From Psychrobacter sp. LV10R520-6 (GTDB lineage: Bacteria; Pseudomonadota; Gammaproteobacteria; Pseudomonadales; Moraxellaceae), in the NCBI RefSeq assembly GCF_900182925.1, contig NZ_LT900024.1:124001-188000 (forward strand): DNA of 64,000 nt. Direction: 5' to 3'. Below, one piece after another: positions 10,413-20,570 of the stretch. Position 1 is the first letter of the stretch, and the number at the start of each line of letters is the position of its first letter. The notes beneath the pieces are model-generated. The model searched no databases. It was not told where the DNA came from and saw only the letters and a list, made by a program, of their open reading frames with translations. The position numbers and the translations under genes are program-made.

Positions 10413-10454
10413 CGTTGCTATAAACGTATTTTTTTTATTTTGAATCGACTATAA
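10413..10454 (+). repeat. Dispersed 42-bp repeat, copy 1
   Basis: Starts CGTTGCTATAA and ends TTTTATTTTGAATCGACTAT plus AA. A second copy of exactly the same length with the same two ends lies at 41891-41932. The core TTGAATCGACTA also occurs inside the MITE-like element at 35963-35974. It sits 5 nt past the stop of the minus-strand exonuclease gene. Confidence 0.6.
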
Positions 10455-10459
10455 GAATA

Positions 10460-11065
10460 TCAGCGCACATGCAAAAAAGCCATTGCGGTCATCACCGCAT
10501 CATTATAGGCATCGTGAGTACCCAATTCGGGAATATCGTAATGAGCCAGAATATTGGTCAAATGCTGTGATTGATTGGGAATACCTTGGGTATGACCGCC
10601 CATGCGCCGACTGTATAATTGGCGGACATCAATTACTTCATTAGGTAGGGCAGTGCCCATATAGCGCTTGACTAAGGGGTTCAAAAACCCAGTATCTATC
10701 TGCGGACAAAACCCTACTATCGGTCGATTACCAATGAAGGGCAGTAGCAACGCCAGCATCTCGTCGTAGCTGATGCCATGCTCAACGTCGGCTGTCCGTA
10801 AGCCATGAATGACAATGGTATCGCGATTGGGCATCACTGGCGGGCGGCAGACCAGATGCAGACCGTTGCCGCTATCGATGGTATTGTCATTGATATGAAT
10901 TGCTGCTACTGATAATAGATGATGCTTTCTCGGATTAAGACCGGTCATCTCACAGTCGATGGCGACCCAGCGCTCAGCTACTGGCGGCGCAAACATGGAT
11001 GCCAGCTCTGGGCGCTGTAGCTGCGATTTTTGCCAAGAGGTCGTTAACTGCTTAAGCCAGCTCAT
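10460..11065 (-). CDS. 3'-5' exonuclease, DnaQ/PolC epsilon-like
   Basis: About 201 residues from the ATG at 11065 (GGA about 7 nt upstream; a frame start at 11089 is also open). DEDDh-type exonuclease: ExoI motif AIDCEMTGL (Asp and Glu), ExoII around GFCPQIDTGFLNPLVKRY, and the ExoIII region ending THDAYNDAVMTA with the catalytic His and Asp. The DNA polymerase III epsilon C-terminal tail is missing, so this is a stand-alone exonuclease. It follows the DUF294 gene on the same strand, a pairing common in gammaproteobacteria. Confidence 0.85.
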   Translation of the reverse strand: MSWLKQLTTSWQKSQLQRPELASMFAPPVAERWVAIDCEMTGLNPRKHHLLSVAAIHINDNTIDSGNGLHLVCRPPVMPNRDTIVIHGLRTADVEHGISYDEMLALLLPFIGNRPIVGFCPQIDTGFLNPLVKRYMGTALPNEVIDVRQLYSRRMGGHTQGIPNQSQHLTNILAHYDIPELGTHDAYNDAVMTAMAFLHVR

Positions 11066-11153
11066 AACATTTCCAAATCCATAGCGCATAATCCATAGTT
11101 AGCATAAGTTAGCCTCTCTATCCATCTCAAGCTGTTTGTCCTATCTCTAACTG

Positions 11154-13082
11154 CTATCCTATCTCTAGCTGATAGTGCCGACGTAGCTGGTTTTTAAAGC
11201 TTTTGACCACCGCGAGACACTCTTTTAATACGTCACGCTCAAGAGCAGACAAGGTGGTTGGGTCAACTTGCCGCGCATACTTATCATCTGTAGCTAGCGC
11301 TACGGCTAAGCGCTGTGCCATAAAAAACTCCAATGCCTCACCTAAATTATCCGCGCGCTCTTGCGTTAATACGCTGGCTTGCACTAGCGCTTTTAGTCGG
11401 TCTCTGGAGCTAGGAACCTGTAAAATGTCATGCTCTAACGCTAGCGTGCGGATGCCGTGCACCAGTGGGAAAAGTCCTGATTTTTTGAGATCAATGTCAT
11501 GCGAGTTGGGTTTACCCAGTAGAGGGGCGAATTTTTGCCACCACTGATTGACTTCGCCGAACTGTAAGGCGGCACGAACAAACTGCCGTACGAACATACC
11601 ATCTGCTTGTCGATGTGCCACTTTTAGATGTTCGCGAATCTGTGTTAGCAATGCCTCATCACCGCAAACGTATTCACCATCGAGTATCGCTGATAACCAA
11701 ATGCCATGCATAGGATCGGTATTTTTAAACCATAAGCTGATTTGTGCTTTGAATGGCTTGATTGGCTGTCGCCACATGGGGTTGGTCATCATAATATTGC
11801 CTTCGCATAGTGGATAGCCAAGGTTTGCTAACTGGTTATTAAAGGTCTCAGCAAACTCTGCTAAATCAGGATGCGAATAGCCATCTCTAATAATCAGGGC
11901 ATTATCTTGGTCTGTACGCATGATCTGCTCACCGCGCCCTTCTGAACCCATGACAATCACGCAGGTATTCGACATAACCTCATCGGGAACAATCAATCGC
12001 CACAGCTTAGTAAATACTTGCGCATTGAGTGTCTGTACCATTCGGCTAACGATACCAATTTTGACCCCGTTTTGCTGCTGCACTCGAATATAGCGGCCAA
12101 TCAACTCAACAGCGGTATCGAGGCTGGTTAAGTCTTTAGCTTGTTCAATTTCGATACTAATAAGTTGGGAGTGATGGCCGATATGAGCGAGCATATCGCT
12201 TTGACCCAGTACACCTGTTACGTTGCCGTTAGCATCAATCACGGGCAGGCGGTGAATACGGTAGCGGGTCATGGTTAATAGCGCATCGCCAATCTCATCG
12301 TTAGCGTCAATAGTACGCAGATTAAAGCTAGCATAGCGTTGGCATAAAGTAGTGGCAGGGTCTTGCTGATCGCTGACGGCGCGGCAGATGTCAGTATCGG
12401 TTAGAATCCCCAGCGTACGATCTGAGCTGTTTGTATCTTCTAAATGCCCTGATGGTCGTACCAGCACGTGTTTCAGTCTCGCTTCAGTCATGATACGTGC
12501 CGCCTGATATAAGCTGCTATCAGCGCCGACAATATGTACGGGTAATAAAATGACATCGGTCACCGGCTGGAACATAATTTGCTGTACTTCTTGCTGAGCG
12601 GTATAGCTGCTAGCGCCTACTCCTTGTGCACTGCGCCGCTGTTGCAAAGCCTTTAGTCGTTCAGGGAGCTTATCTGATAATAGTTGGCGCACCAAATGAT
12701 TTTGCGCGCTAATTCTATCAATTGCCGCCCCATTAATTTGTAGCAGCAAGGAGTCCTCGGCAGCACGGAATTGATAGTACTGCGTATTTTCATTCTCTTG
12801 AGTGTGCGCTCTAGTGCGTGATTCAGGCGTGCGACGACTGTCAAACCAGTCATTACTGTTGAGATGGTCGGAATGATTACTGCCTAAGTAAATAGCGACA
12901 AACTTGCCATCAAGCAGTTGCTCAACTTGTCCTTTTAGCACCACAAAAAAGTACTGTAGATCATCAGCGGCTAAGGTTTCTTGTTTGGCAAGATAACGGA
13001 CTTGGGTATTTTTTTTGAGGCTTTGGCGCTCAGCTGAGCTTAAGACGTCAAAGGGAGGTTGGGTAAAATCAAGATGGGGCAT
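11154..13082 (-). CDS. cNMP-binding / CBS / DUF294 nucleotidyltransferase-like signalling protein
   Basis: About 642 residues from the ATG at 13082 (AAGGA 7 nt upstream; a longer frame starts at 13115). Domain order: cyclic-nucleotide-binding-like domain (about 1-130), two CBS repeats (about 160-310, with ILTDTDICRAV and GVLGQSDMLAHIG), then a DUF294 nucleotidyltransferase fold with GSEGRGEQIMRTDQDNALI, and a C-terminal helical substrate-domain-like region. The DUF294 core resembles GlnD-type nucleotidyltransferases, but the target is unknown. Usually found beside a DnaQ-like exonuclease, as here. Confidence 0.85.
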   Translation of the reverse strand: MPHLDFTQPPFDVLSSAERQSLKKNTQVRYLAKQETLAADDLQYFFVVLKGQVEQLLDGKFVAIYLGSNHSDHLNSNDWFDSRRTPESRTRAHTQENENTQYYQFRAAEDSLLLQINGAAIDRISAQNHLVRQLLSDKLPERLKALQQRRSAQGVGASSYTAQQEVQQIMFQPVTDVILLPVHIVGADSSLYQAARIMTEARLKHVLVRPSGHLEDTNSSDRTLGILTDTDICRAVSDQQDPATTLCQRYASFNLRTIDANDEIGDALLTMTRYRIHRLPVIDANGNVTGVLGQSDMLAHIGHHSQLISIEIEQAKDLTSLDTAVELIGRYIRVQQQNGVKIGIVSRMVQTLNAQVFTKLWRLIVPDEVMSNTCVIVMGSEGRGEQIMRTDQDNALIIRDGYSHPDLAEFAETFNNQLANLGYPLCEGNIMMTNPMWRQPIKPFKAQISLWFKNTDPMHGIWLSAILDGEYVCGDEALLTQIREHLKVAHRQADGMFVRQFVRAALQFGEVNQWWQKFAPLLGKPNSHDIDLKKSGLFPLVHGIRTLALEHDILQVPSSRDRLKALVQASVLTQERADNLGEALEFFMAQRLAVALATDDKYARQVDPTTLSALERDVLKECLAVVKSFKNQLRRHYQLEIG

Positions 13083-13302
13083 GGCATCATCCTTGATGGC
13101 ACGTTCAACGAGCAACGTATAATAGGCGGCAGGTAGTAGGACTATTTCTACTATAGCACTATCTTGCTGCTAATCCCTGATAACATTGATATTAGCAGGG
13201 ATTTAGCAATGAGCTATCAAGGATATTTTTGAGTTTTTAGATGCTCAATTTTTTTAGCTCCTTAATATTTTCGCTCTTGAGGTCTCAGTTTGTTTAATAG
13301 GC

Positions 13303-14568
13303 TTAGGCGATAAGCAGTTTACGAATACGACTGATAGCCTCGCGACTCTCCTCAACGCTGGCCACCAGGGCAATACGGACGTAGCCTTGTCCTGGATTCT
13401 TACCTTTAACTTCCCGCGATAAGTAACGTCCTGCCAGCGCATGAATATTGGCTTGTTCATATAGCGCTTTAACAAACATCTCATCATCGCAGTCGAACTG
13501 CTCAGGGACCTTCACCCAAAAGTAAAACCCAGCTTCTGGCATCCGTAGATCCAATAGCTCACCTAACTCAGCCATCCATAGCGCAAATTTTTCTCGATAC
13601 AATGCACGGTTTTGCGCCACATGCTTTTCATCTTGCCAAGCCGCGATAGAGGCAAGCTGATGTGGTATCGGCATCGCACAGCCTTGATAGGTGCGATATT
13701 GTAAATAAGATTGCAAAATATTGGCATCGCCAGCGATAAAGCCTGAGCGTAGACCGGGTAGGTTTGAGCGCTTGGATAAGGAATGAAACACCACGCAGTT
13801 TTTAAAGTCATCACGACCCAGAGCGGTGCATGCTTGGAGCAAGCCTATGGGCGCAGCATCAAAGTACAGCTCGCTATAGCATTCATCACTAGCGATGATA
13901 AAGCCATATTGGTCTGACAGACGAATGAGCATCTCCCAGTCGTCCAGGGTCATTACCGAGCCGGTAGGATTGTTCGGGCTACAGACAAATAACAGCTGCG
14001 TTCGCGCCCAAACTTCTTTTGGTACCGCGCGGTAGTCACCTTTAAAATTATTGTCATGTGTACAGGGCACAAAGTACGGCGTTGCCTGCGCAAGTATCGC
14101 TGCGCCTTCGTAGATTTGATAAAACGGATTGGGCATCATAATGACGGGATTATGATGTTGTGAAGACGGTTGGTTGTTTTGTGTACTGGTTTCTGGGCTG
14201 GAATCTTTATTAGTCTCTGTATCTGCTTTATGGTCAATAACCGCTTGAGCAAAACTAAAAATCGCTTCGCGCGTGCCCATTACAGGTAAAACTTCAGTAT
14301 TGGCATCGACATGATGGAGAAAAAATCGCTTCTCAAGCCAATGAGCAATGGTTTGACGTAGCTCAAAAGTGCCATTGGTGGTTGGATAAAGACATATTTT
14401 GTCCAGATTTTCTTTTAATGCGTCCAATACAAATGCTGGCGGAGCATGCTTTGGTTCACCAATACCCAGTTTAATCTCAGAATAAAGAGCGGCGGGGCTA
14501 CTGTTAGCAAGCAAAGTAGCCATTTTAGCAAAAGGATAAGGGTGCAGATGCGTTAAGTTGTGGTTCAT
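13303..14568 (-). CDS. dapC: N-succinyldiaminopimelate aminotransferase DapC
   Basis: 421-residue PLP-dependent class I/II aminotransferase, converting N-succinyl-2-amino-6-ketopimelate to N-succinyl-LL-diaminopimelate in lysine/peptidoglycan precursor synthesis. Family-typical N-terminus LHPYPFAKMATLL and GIGEPKH. PLP lysine in FHSLSKRSNLPGLRSGF; SPNNPTG and SDECYSELYF are also present. An about 25-residue polar insert (near 120-145, Glu/Thr/Ser/Asn/Gln rich) interrupts the region before PVIMMPNPFYQIYEG. dapC often sits next to glnD in proteobacteria, as it nearly does here (one divergent gene lies between). Confidence 0.9.
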   Translation of the reverse strand: MNHNLTHLHPYPFAKMATLLANSSPAALYSEIKLGIGEPKHAPPAFVLDALKENLDKICLYPTTNGTFELRQTIAHWLEKRFFLHHVDANTEVLPVMGTREAIFSFAQAVIDHKADTETNKDSSPETSTQNNQPSSQHHNPVIMMPNPFYQIYEGAAILAQATPYFVPCTHDNNFKGDYRAVPKEVWARTQLLFVCSPNNPTGSVMTLDDWEMLIRLSDQYGFIIASDECYSELYFDAAPIGLLQACTALGRDDFKNCVVFHSLSKRSNLPGLRSGFIAGDANILQSYLQYRTYQGCAMPIPHQLASIAAWQDEKHVAQNRALYREKFALWMAELGELLDLRMPEAGFYFWVKVPEQFDCDDEMFVKALYEQANIHALAGRYLSREVKGKNPGQGYVRIALVASVEESREAISRIRKLLIA

Positions 14569-14764
14569 AAGTGTGGTAACTATAAGTTGTGATTGGTAAG
14601 TGTGATAACTATAATAGACAATTAGTTATAAAGTTATAAAGAAAAGTTACATTTTAGCAGTGTAGCACTTCTCTTATTTTTTGTCTTATTATCGATAGCT
14701 TATAAAAATAAATGCAACGACCATCGCGCATTAGAGTGATTTACTGTAAGGATAACTGACTGAT

Positions 14765-15391
14765 ATGCCTATTTTCTCCAATAATAGTGAGCAGCGCACG
14801 GAATTTTATAAAGAGCTACAACGTCGTGAGCAGCAATGGTGGCAAGCACGTCAGCGCCTTGTTATGCTTAGAGAACGGCGGATGTTTTGGTTTGGGGATA
14901 ACAGTTTGATTATGTGGTTGCTATGGCAATTGGTCAGCTATGTGGTGGTAGCTACTGTACTGATGCTGTTGGGAAAATTGCTACAGATGTCATTACCATT
15001 ATGGGGATATATTGTCTTATTTGGCATACAAACGCTGATTTTTGTCATCATGTTTACCTTAAGAGGTCGGTTGGTTAATCATCTTCAAAACCGTATCAAT
15101 ACGGCCGATTTAGTACGTGAAACGGCACTCAATGAGATGGTTATCTTAGCGTCTGATAGTATTTTTCCTGATATTCACGCCCATGCGCCTATCTCTTTGC
15201 AGCGTATTCATGAGCGTTATGAAGCGCAGTTACGCTTGGGCAGCTTGCAATGTCTATTGCAAAAAGAGATTGAAGCCGGACGGCTGTTGTTATCTGAGAA
15301 TGAAATATCGGCAAGGGTATTACCTCCAGAGCTTGCCGACGATGAACTGACACCCTATGCCGGCGAGATGATCTACAAAAGCATGATCTAA
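14765..15391 (+). CDS. Conserved membrane protein, function unknown
   Basis: 208 residues. A basic amphipathic N-terminus (about 10-40, rich in Glu/Arg/Gln) precedes two transmembrane helices (about 49-70 and 78-98). A soluble C-terminal half follows, with helical character and the ending DDELTPYAGEMIY. No recognised domain. It is the only plus-strand gene between dapC and glnD. AAGGA lies about 14 nt before the ATG, slightly far. Confidence 0.6.
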   Translation: MPIFSNNSEQRTEFYKELQRREQQWWQARQRLVMLRERRMFWFGDNSLIMWLLWQLVSYVVVATVLMLLGKLLQMSLPLWGYIVLFGIQTLIFVIMFTLRGRLVNHLQNRINTADLVRETALNEMVILASDSIFPDIHAHAPISLQRIHERYEAQLRLGSLQCLLQKEIEAGRLLLSENEISARVLPPELADDELTPYAGEMIYKSMI

Positions 15392-15477
15392 GTGTTTTTT
15401 AAGTAATGCTCTTTAAATCATAACCTCTATTAATCCTGCTATTAAATCTTTCACTAAGCTTTTCATTAAGCCTTCCA

Positions 15478-18210
15478 CTAAGCATAAGTGCCATCACTAC
15501 GTATGCTAAGACTCGCTCTTAGAGCGGCCTGCAACGTTTCGAGCTTATCAGCAGATAACGGTTTATCGTCTTGGTCACTGATAGTAAACATATCTTCTGC
15601 GCGCTCGCCTAAAGTAGTAATGCGCGCAGCGTGAACCTCGATTTTTTGTTGCAAAAACACCTGTCCTACTCGCGCTAAGAGCCCCGGCTGATCCAGCGTC
15701 TGCAAACTCATAATATGTTGATCCGAGGCTTCATTAAACTCAAAGCTGATGGTAGTAGCTACTTCAAAATGTCTCAGCTGGCGCGGGATACGCTTATGAG
15801 TAAGTTTAGGTACGGTCGGATTTTTGAAGGCATCAATCAATCGCTGTTTAAGCTCTTGCTGACTGTCTTCATCGACTAATAGCGTACCACTGCGATCCAG
15901 TAGCACGTAAGAATCCAAGGCAAAATCGCGGGTAGCGGTAATAATACGCGCATCCAAAACGTCTAAATTCATCTGATCAAACACGGCCATAGTCACGGCG
16001 AATAAGTTGACCTGATCTTGGGTATAAACAAAAACCTGTACAGCATCAAGTGCCAGTTCTCGATGCTCACGCAGTACGACCAGCGGCGCGCTATCAGCGT
16101 TAGAAGCGTAGCCAATAGGCGGATGGTTCAATATGGCCTCGGTATGCCATAAGATATCTTCTGCAATTTCTCGCAAAAAGTACTCATCGCCCAAATCGTC
16201 CCACAATCTAAGCACCTCATCGCGATTCATATGCTGATTATCGACATTATCTAGCATCGTAAGCGCTTGTTTGCGCGTGGCACCGATCATCTCTTGACGA
16301 TTGGTTGGCGCATCAATATCAGCGCGTAAAATACGACGTGTTTGTGAGTAGAGCTGCTTCATGAGTGTCGCCCGCCAGCTGTTCCATAGCTGTGGATTGG
16401 TGGCGTTCATATCAGCGACTGTCAGTACGTATAGATGATTGAGGTGGGTTACATTGCCGATTAGATCTGCAAAAACAGTGACCACTTCAGGATCAGAGAT
16501 GTCTTTTTTCTGTGCAGTCATCGACATCAAAAGATGATAGCGCGTCAGCCAACCAACCAAACGAGCATCCGCTTTACTCATACCATGTGCCAAACAAAAA
16601 TTAATCGACTCAGTTTCGCCAAGCTGACTGTGATTGCCGCCGCGACCTTTGGCAATATCGTGGAACATCGCTGCCAATACCAAAATCTCTTTGCGCTCGA
16701 TACGCTGAAAAATGGAACTAACCAGCGGAAAGTCTTGATAAAAGCGTTCATCAGTAAAGCGGTGCAAAATTCGAATCAAGAACAGCGTATGGGCATCGAC
16801 CGTATAACGATGGAATAAATCATATTGCATCAGGCCAGTCACTTGCGCGAAGGCTGGGATATAGTTGCCCAACACTCCGTAGCGATTCATGGCACGTAAG
16901 CGGTGAAAAAGATAGTTTTGTTCTTTTAAGTTGGCCAAAAACAACGCTTGATGTTCAGGATTATCACGATAGTTTTGATCAATACCGCGCGCTGCAACTT
17001 TTAGCGCGCGTAAAGTTCTAGTACGGACGTTTTTAATCCCATATTGACCCATAAGCAAAAACATCTCTAAAATCGCTTCAGGATGCTGGGCAAAAACTCT
17101 GTGATGCGCCATTGCAATTTGCTCACCGATTTGATTGAAGTGGGCATTAAGGGGGCGTTTGTTTGGGCGCTCATCATCCGGTAACTGCGGCTCTATAATA
17201 GTCTCGTAGTAGTGATTGATCAGCATCTCGGATAGCGTCGATATTTGCATGGCACAGCGATAATAGTCGCGCATAAAGCGCTCTACCGCTGCATTAGGCT
17301 GATCATCCGGCTGGGTCTCGTAACCCATACGCTGGGCAATGTCGCGTTGATAATCAAATAGCAGTTTGTTTTCATTGCGTCCGGTCAGCTCATGCAAATA
17401 ATGGCGTATTTGCCACAAGTAAACTTCTGAAAAGTTCAGCTCATCGAACTCTTTTTCGGTCAAAAAGTCTTGCTGTACCAAGTCGTAAAGCTTACCGACC
17501 CGAAAGTAACGCTTAGTCACCCAGCCGATGATATGAATATCACGTAGACCGCCAGGGGCCGTCTTAATATTAGGCTCAAGGTTATATTCTGTGGCATTGT
17601 GCTGAAGGTAACGCGACTTGGCCTCGGCAATCTTCACGTCATAAAAATCACGCTGTGACCACAATTTATTGACGATATCGTTTGGCACATCCTGTAAGAC
17701 TTCATTGCCAATGAGCGATCTGGCTTCTAACAAACTACTGGCAATCGTATGATCACTCGCCGCCTCTAAGCAGTCATCGACACTGCGCACTGATAATGCC
17801 GGTTCAAGGCCAATATCCCATAGCATGGCGACCAAGCGATCAATTTTTGTGCTGACGTTGTTATCAATATCACTAGGAGACAGCAGCAAAATATCCACAT
17901 CTGAATATAGCGACAACTCACCGCGGCCATAGCCACCGGTGGCAAACAGGGCCAAATCAGTTTTATCAAGCTCGAACCAGGAGAACAAGGTGATAAGCAA
18001 GCCATCAATGGCACAGGCACGTGCTTCTACCAACTGGCGGATATTGACGCCACGTTCAAGCTCTCGGCTGATATCCTCATTGATTTGCGTCAGCCATTCA
18101 GGAATACCCAGTAACGGGTTATCCGGAGTAAAACCTACTGCAGGCACATTAGCCGATAATAGTGGCGGTAGTGGAGAAAGATAAATGGAGGCAACATCGC
18201 AAGTAAACAT
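15478..18210 (-). CDS. glnD: [Protein-PII] uridylyltransferase/uridylyl-removing enzyme GlnD
   Basis: About 910 residues from the ATG at 18210 (GGA 8 nt upstream); the frame is open to 18246. Senses glutamine and modifies PII, controlling glutamine synthetase. Order: nucleotidyltransferase domain with GGYGRGELSLYSDVDILLL (near residue 93), GlnD helical domain with EPNIKTAPGGLRDIH, HD phosphohydrolase domain (FHDIAKGRGGNHSQLG near 520) for deuridylylation, then two ACT domains (about 710-790 and 820-900). All hallmark motifs are intact. Confidence 0.95.
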   Translation of the reverse strand: MFTCDVASIYLSPLPPLLSANVPAVGFTPDNPLLGIPEWLTQINEDISRELERGVNIRQLVEARACAIDGLLITLFSWFELDKTDLALFATGGYGRGELSLYSDVDILLLSPSDIDNNVSTKIDRLVAMLWDIGLEPALSVRSVDDCLEAASDHTIASSLLEARSLIGNEVLQDVPNDIVNKLWSQRDFYDVKIAEAKSRYLQHNATEYNLEPNIKTAPGGLRDIHIIGWVTKRYFRVGKLYDLVQQDFLTEKEFDELNFSEVYLWQIRHYLHELTGRNENKLLFDYQRDIAQRMGYETQPDDQPNAAVERFMRDYYRCAMQISTLSEMLINHYYETIIEPQLPDDERPNKRPLNAHFNQIGEQIAMAHHRVFAQHPEAILEMFLLMGQYGIKNVRTRTLRALKVAARGIDQNYRDNPEHQALFLANLKEQNYLFHRLRAMNRYGVLGNYIPAFAQVTGLMQYDLFHRYTVDAHTLFLIRILHRFTDERFYQDFPLVSSIFQRIERKEILVLAAMFHDIAKGRGGNHSQLGETESINFCLAHGMSKADARLVGWLTRYHLLMSMTAQKKDISDPEVVTVFADLIGNVTHLNHLYVLTVADMNATNPQLWNSWRATLMKQLYSQTRRILRADIDAPTNRQEMIGATRKQALTMLDNVDNQHMNRDEVLRLWDDLGDEYFLREIAEDILWHTEAILNHPPIGYASNADSAPLVVLREHRELALDAVQVFVYTQDQVNLFAVTMAVFDQMNLDVLDARIITATRDFALDSYVLLDRSGTLLVDEDSQQELKQRLIDAFKNPTVPKLTHKRIPRQLRHFEVATTISFEFNEASDQHIMSLQTLDQPGLLARVGQVFLQQKIEVHAARITTLGERAEDMFTISDQDDKPLSADKLETLQAALRASLSIRSDGTYA

Positions 18211-18305
18211 GAGCGTTATCCAATTAAAAATATAAAATAAGAACAATAAAAAGTATAAGGGTAAGAAAATAGTAAATGCAATACTTCGTTTATATAATTA
18301 ACCCA

Positions 18306-18332
18306 AAAAAAAGACCGCCTAAGCGGTCTTTC
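18306..18332 (-). terminator. Terminator after map
   Basis: Perfect stem AAAGACCGC / GCGGTCTTT with a 4-nt loop. On the minus strand it is followed by a run of T (the A-run at 18304-18311 on the plus strand) and lies just past the map stop. Both flanking genes are on the minus strand, so it separates map from glnD. Confidence 0.85.
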
Positions 18333-18338
18333 ATTATA

Positions 18339-19133
18339 TTACTGAGTTAAAAAACTTAAATCTTCTTCAGGACGAGTGGTAAATACCTCGCAACCATTAT
18401 CAGTCACAACCATAGTATGTTCCCACTGCGCGGACAGCTTACGATCTTTGGTAATCGCGGTCCATTCATCTGGCAAAATCTTGGTCTGCCATGTTCCTTG
18501 GTTAATCATCGGCTCAATAGTAAAAGTCATGCCAGTTTTTAACTCAAAACCTGTGCCTTTTTTACCATAATGCATCACTTGTGGCTCGTGGTGAAATTCA
18601 TCGCTGATACCGTGACCACAGAACTCGCGCACGATACTAAAACGTTCAGGCTCGACCACTTCTTGAATAGCCGCCCCGATGTCACCTAAGCGCGCGCCAT
18701 TTTTGACGACTTTCATACCGGCATATAGGGCATCTTGTGCCACTTTACAGATACGATGCGCCATGATGGAGCCATTACCGACGATCCACATTTTTGAGGT
18801 ATCACCGTAATAGCCGTCTTTAATCACCGTCACATCAATGTTGATGATATCACCGTCTTTTAGCAGTTTGTTTTCGGTTGGAATACCGTGACAGACCACA
18901 TGGTTGACTGAGGTACAGATAGATTTGGGAAAGCCATTGTAATTAAGCGGGGCAGGAATAGCCTGTTGCACATTGACGATATAGTCATGGGCAATTTGGT
19001 TCAGCGCTTCTGTGCTGACACCAACCTTGACATGCTCGTCTAGCATGACGAGTAACTCGCTAGCAAGCTTACCGGCAACACGCATTTTTTCTATGGCTTC
19101 AGGGGACTGGATAAGGGATTTTTTAGTCATCAT
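18339..19133 (-). CDS. map: Methionine aminopeptidase type I
   Basis: 264 residues, the standard length for type Ia MetAP. Removes initiator methionine from nascent proteins using two metal ions. Metal ligands lie in the expected motifs: INIDVTVIKDGYYGDTSKM (two Asp), FCGHGI (His), MTFTIEPM (Glu) and WEHTMVV (Glu/His region). The protein could start at either of two adjacent ATGs. Usually near rpsB/tsf, but here near glnD, an arrangement also seen in proteobacteria. Confidence 0.95.
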   Translation of the reverse strand: MMTKKSLIQSPEAIEKMRVAGKLASELLVMLDEHVKVGVSTEALNQIAHDYIVNVQQAIPAPLNYNGFPKSICTSVNHVVCHGIPTENKLLKDGDIINIDVTVIKDGYYGDTSKMWIVGNGSIMAHRICKVAQDALYAGMKVVKNGARLGDIGAAIQEVVEPERFSIVREFCGHGISDEFHHEPQVMHYGKKGTGFELKTGMTFTIEPMINQGTWQTKILPDEWTAITKDRKLSAQWEHTMVVTDNGCEVFTTRPEEDLSFLTQ

Positions 19134-19450
19134 TATCGGTCTTATAGTTATGGAATTTATGTGGTTAAATTATACCATAAATGAGCGTGCCTCGGTTTTG
19201 TAGTCAGTCATCGCAATAACGTGTTAGTAACAGCTATATCAGACACATACACTTATCTATAGTGACTGCGTCGTCACGTTAATATTACAGTAATTAACAA
19301 AATTTTGTTGCATGTTGCAGAATATATTCGTAATGTATTTTGAGTTGCTAAAAGGAATAGCGACTGTCTTTTTCAGCTTTTCTCGGGAAGATATTTTTAG
19401 CATAAAGACATTCAACCCTCATTGTTTCTGATGATAACAAGGACGTTATT
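19134..19450. other. Intergenic region, map to lipase
   Basis: 317 nt between divergent genes. It must hold the promoters of map and of the lipase remnant. I see no clear inverted repeat, RNA gene or conserved motif beyond the AAGGA ribosome site just before the lipase ATG. Confidence 0.4.
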
Positions 19451-20522
19451 ATGAAAAAGAAAGCCATGAAAATAAAAGCTATTAAGCTCAGCGCTTATCT
19501 TCGTACGGCCATAACACCCAGTGCATTTTTACCGACTATTGGTGCGATTGGTACCGGTATCCTCCTAATGACCCTGCAAACCACTTCTGCTCAAGCCGCT
19601 GGACAGTATTATAACTGTGCCACTGACAGCGGTTGTGAGTTGGTCGGTGCTAGATTATTTACCTCAAACTATACTAAAACCCAGTATCCAGTCGTACTGG
19701 TGCATGGACTTGGTGGTTTCAATAAGCTATTTGGGGTTGTTGACTATTTTTATGGTATTCCTCAGGATCTAATGAGAAACGGTACCGACGTATATGCAAC
19801 CAAAACCTCAGCAGTTAATAATAGTGAGGTTCGCGGTGAGCAGTTGCTGCAACAAGTCAAAACCATTACGGCCGTTTCAGGCAAACCTAAAGTCAACTTA
19901 CTTGGACACAGTCAGGGCGGTATTGATATCCGCTATGTCGCTGGTGTGGCGCCGGAATATGTGGCTTCAGTTACCGCCGTCTCAAGCCCAGAACAAGGGT
20001 CAAAAACAGCAGATGATGTACTTAAAACAATTTCAGCAACCGGTGTGGTTGGTGATGCTACATTGGGCTTCTTAGAGCTCATCGGTGGCTTCACAGACTA
20101 GTATCTGGAAATTGCAAAAACAAGATGGTTGGAAATCTCTCGTTGCTCTGTCTACCGATGGCGCAGCACGCTTTAATGCTAAATTCCCTGCAGCGATGCC
20201 GACACGGTATTGTGGTCAGCCAGCCAACACTCGAGTCAATGGTATCAAATACTACTCATTCAGCGGAGTTGGGCAAGTGACCAATATCCTTGATGTCGGT
20301 GACGCCGCATTAGCGTTGACAAGCTTATCATTTAAGGGTGAAGCAAACGATGGCGTGGTATCCGCCTGCTCAAGCCGACTTAGTCAAGTGATTCGAGAGG
20401 ATTATAGAATGAACCACTTGGACGCGGTCAATCAGGTATTAGGTTTGACTGCATGGGGAGAGGTAAATCCCAAAACCTTATACCGTGGTCAGGTCAATCG
20501 TCTTAAAAACTCAGGCTTATAA
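19451..20522 (+). pseudogene. Secreted triacylglycerol lipase, family I.1, frameshifted
   Basis: Two overlapping frames encode one lipase. Frame 1 (19451-20101) has a signal peptide ending near TSAQA (residue 49), the oxyanion segment VLVHGLGGF and the nucleophile elbow LLGHSQGG (Ser154). It stops at TAG 20099-20101. The second half continues in the next frame (open from 20085 to 20522), with GAARFNAKFP, the catalytic Asp in ANDGVVSACS, the catalytic His in YRMNHLDAVNQVLGL and the typical ending NRLKNSGL. The two Cys (RYCG, SACSS) match the family's disulfide. The shift equals one extra or two missing bases near 20060-20100. AAGGA precedes the ATG. Either a real inactivating mutation or a sequencing error. 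Confidence 0.85.
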
Positions 20523-20570
20523 GCTGAATTTTAAAATATAAACTGACTCTTAGAACAAGACGCTTCTTTT

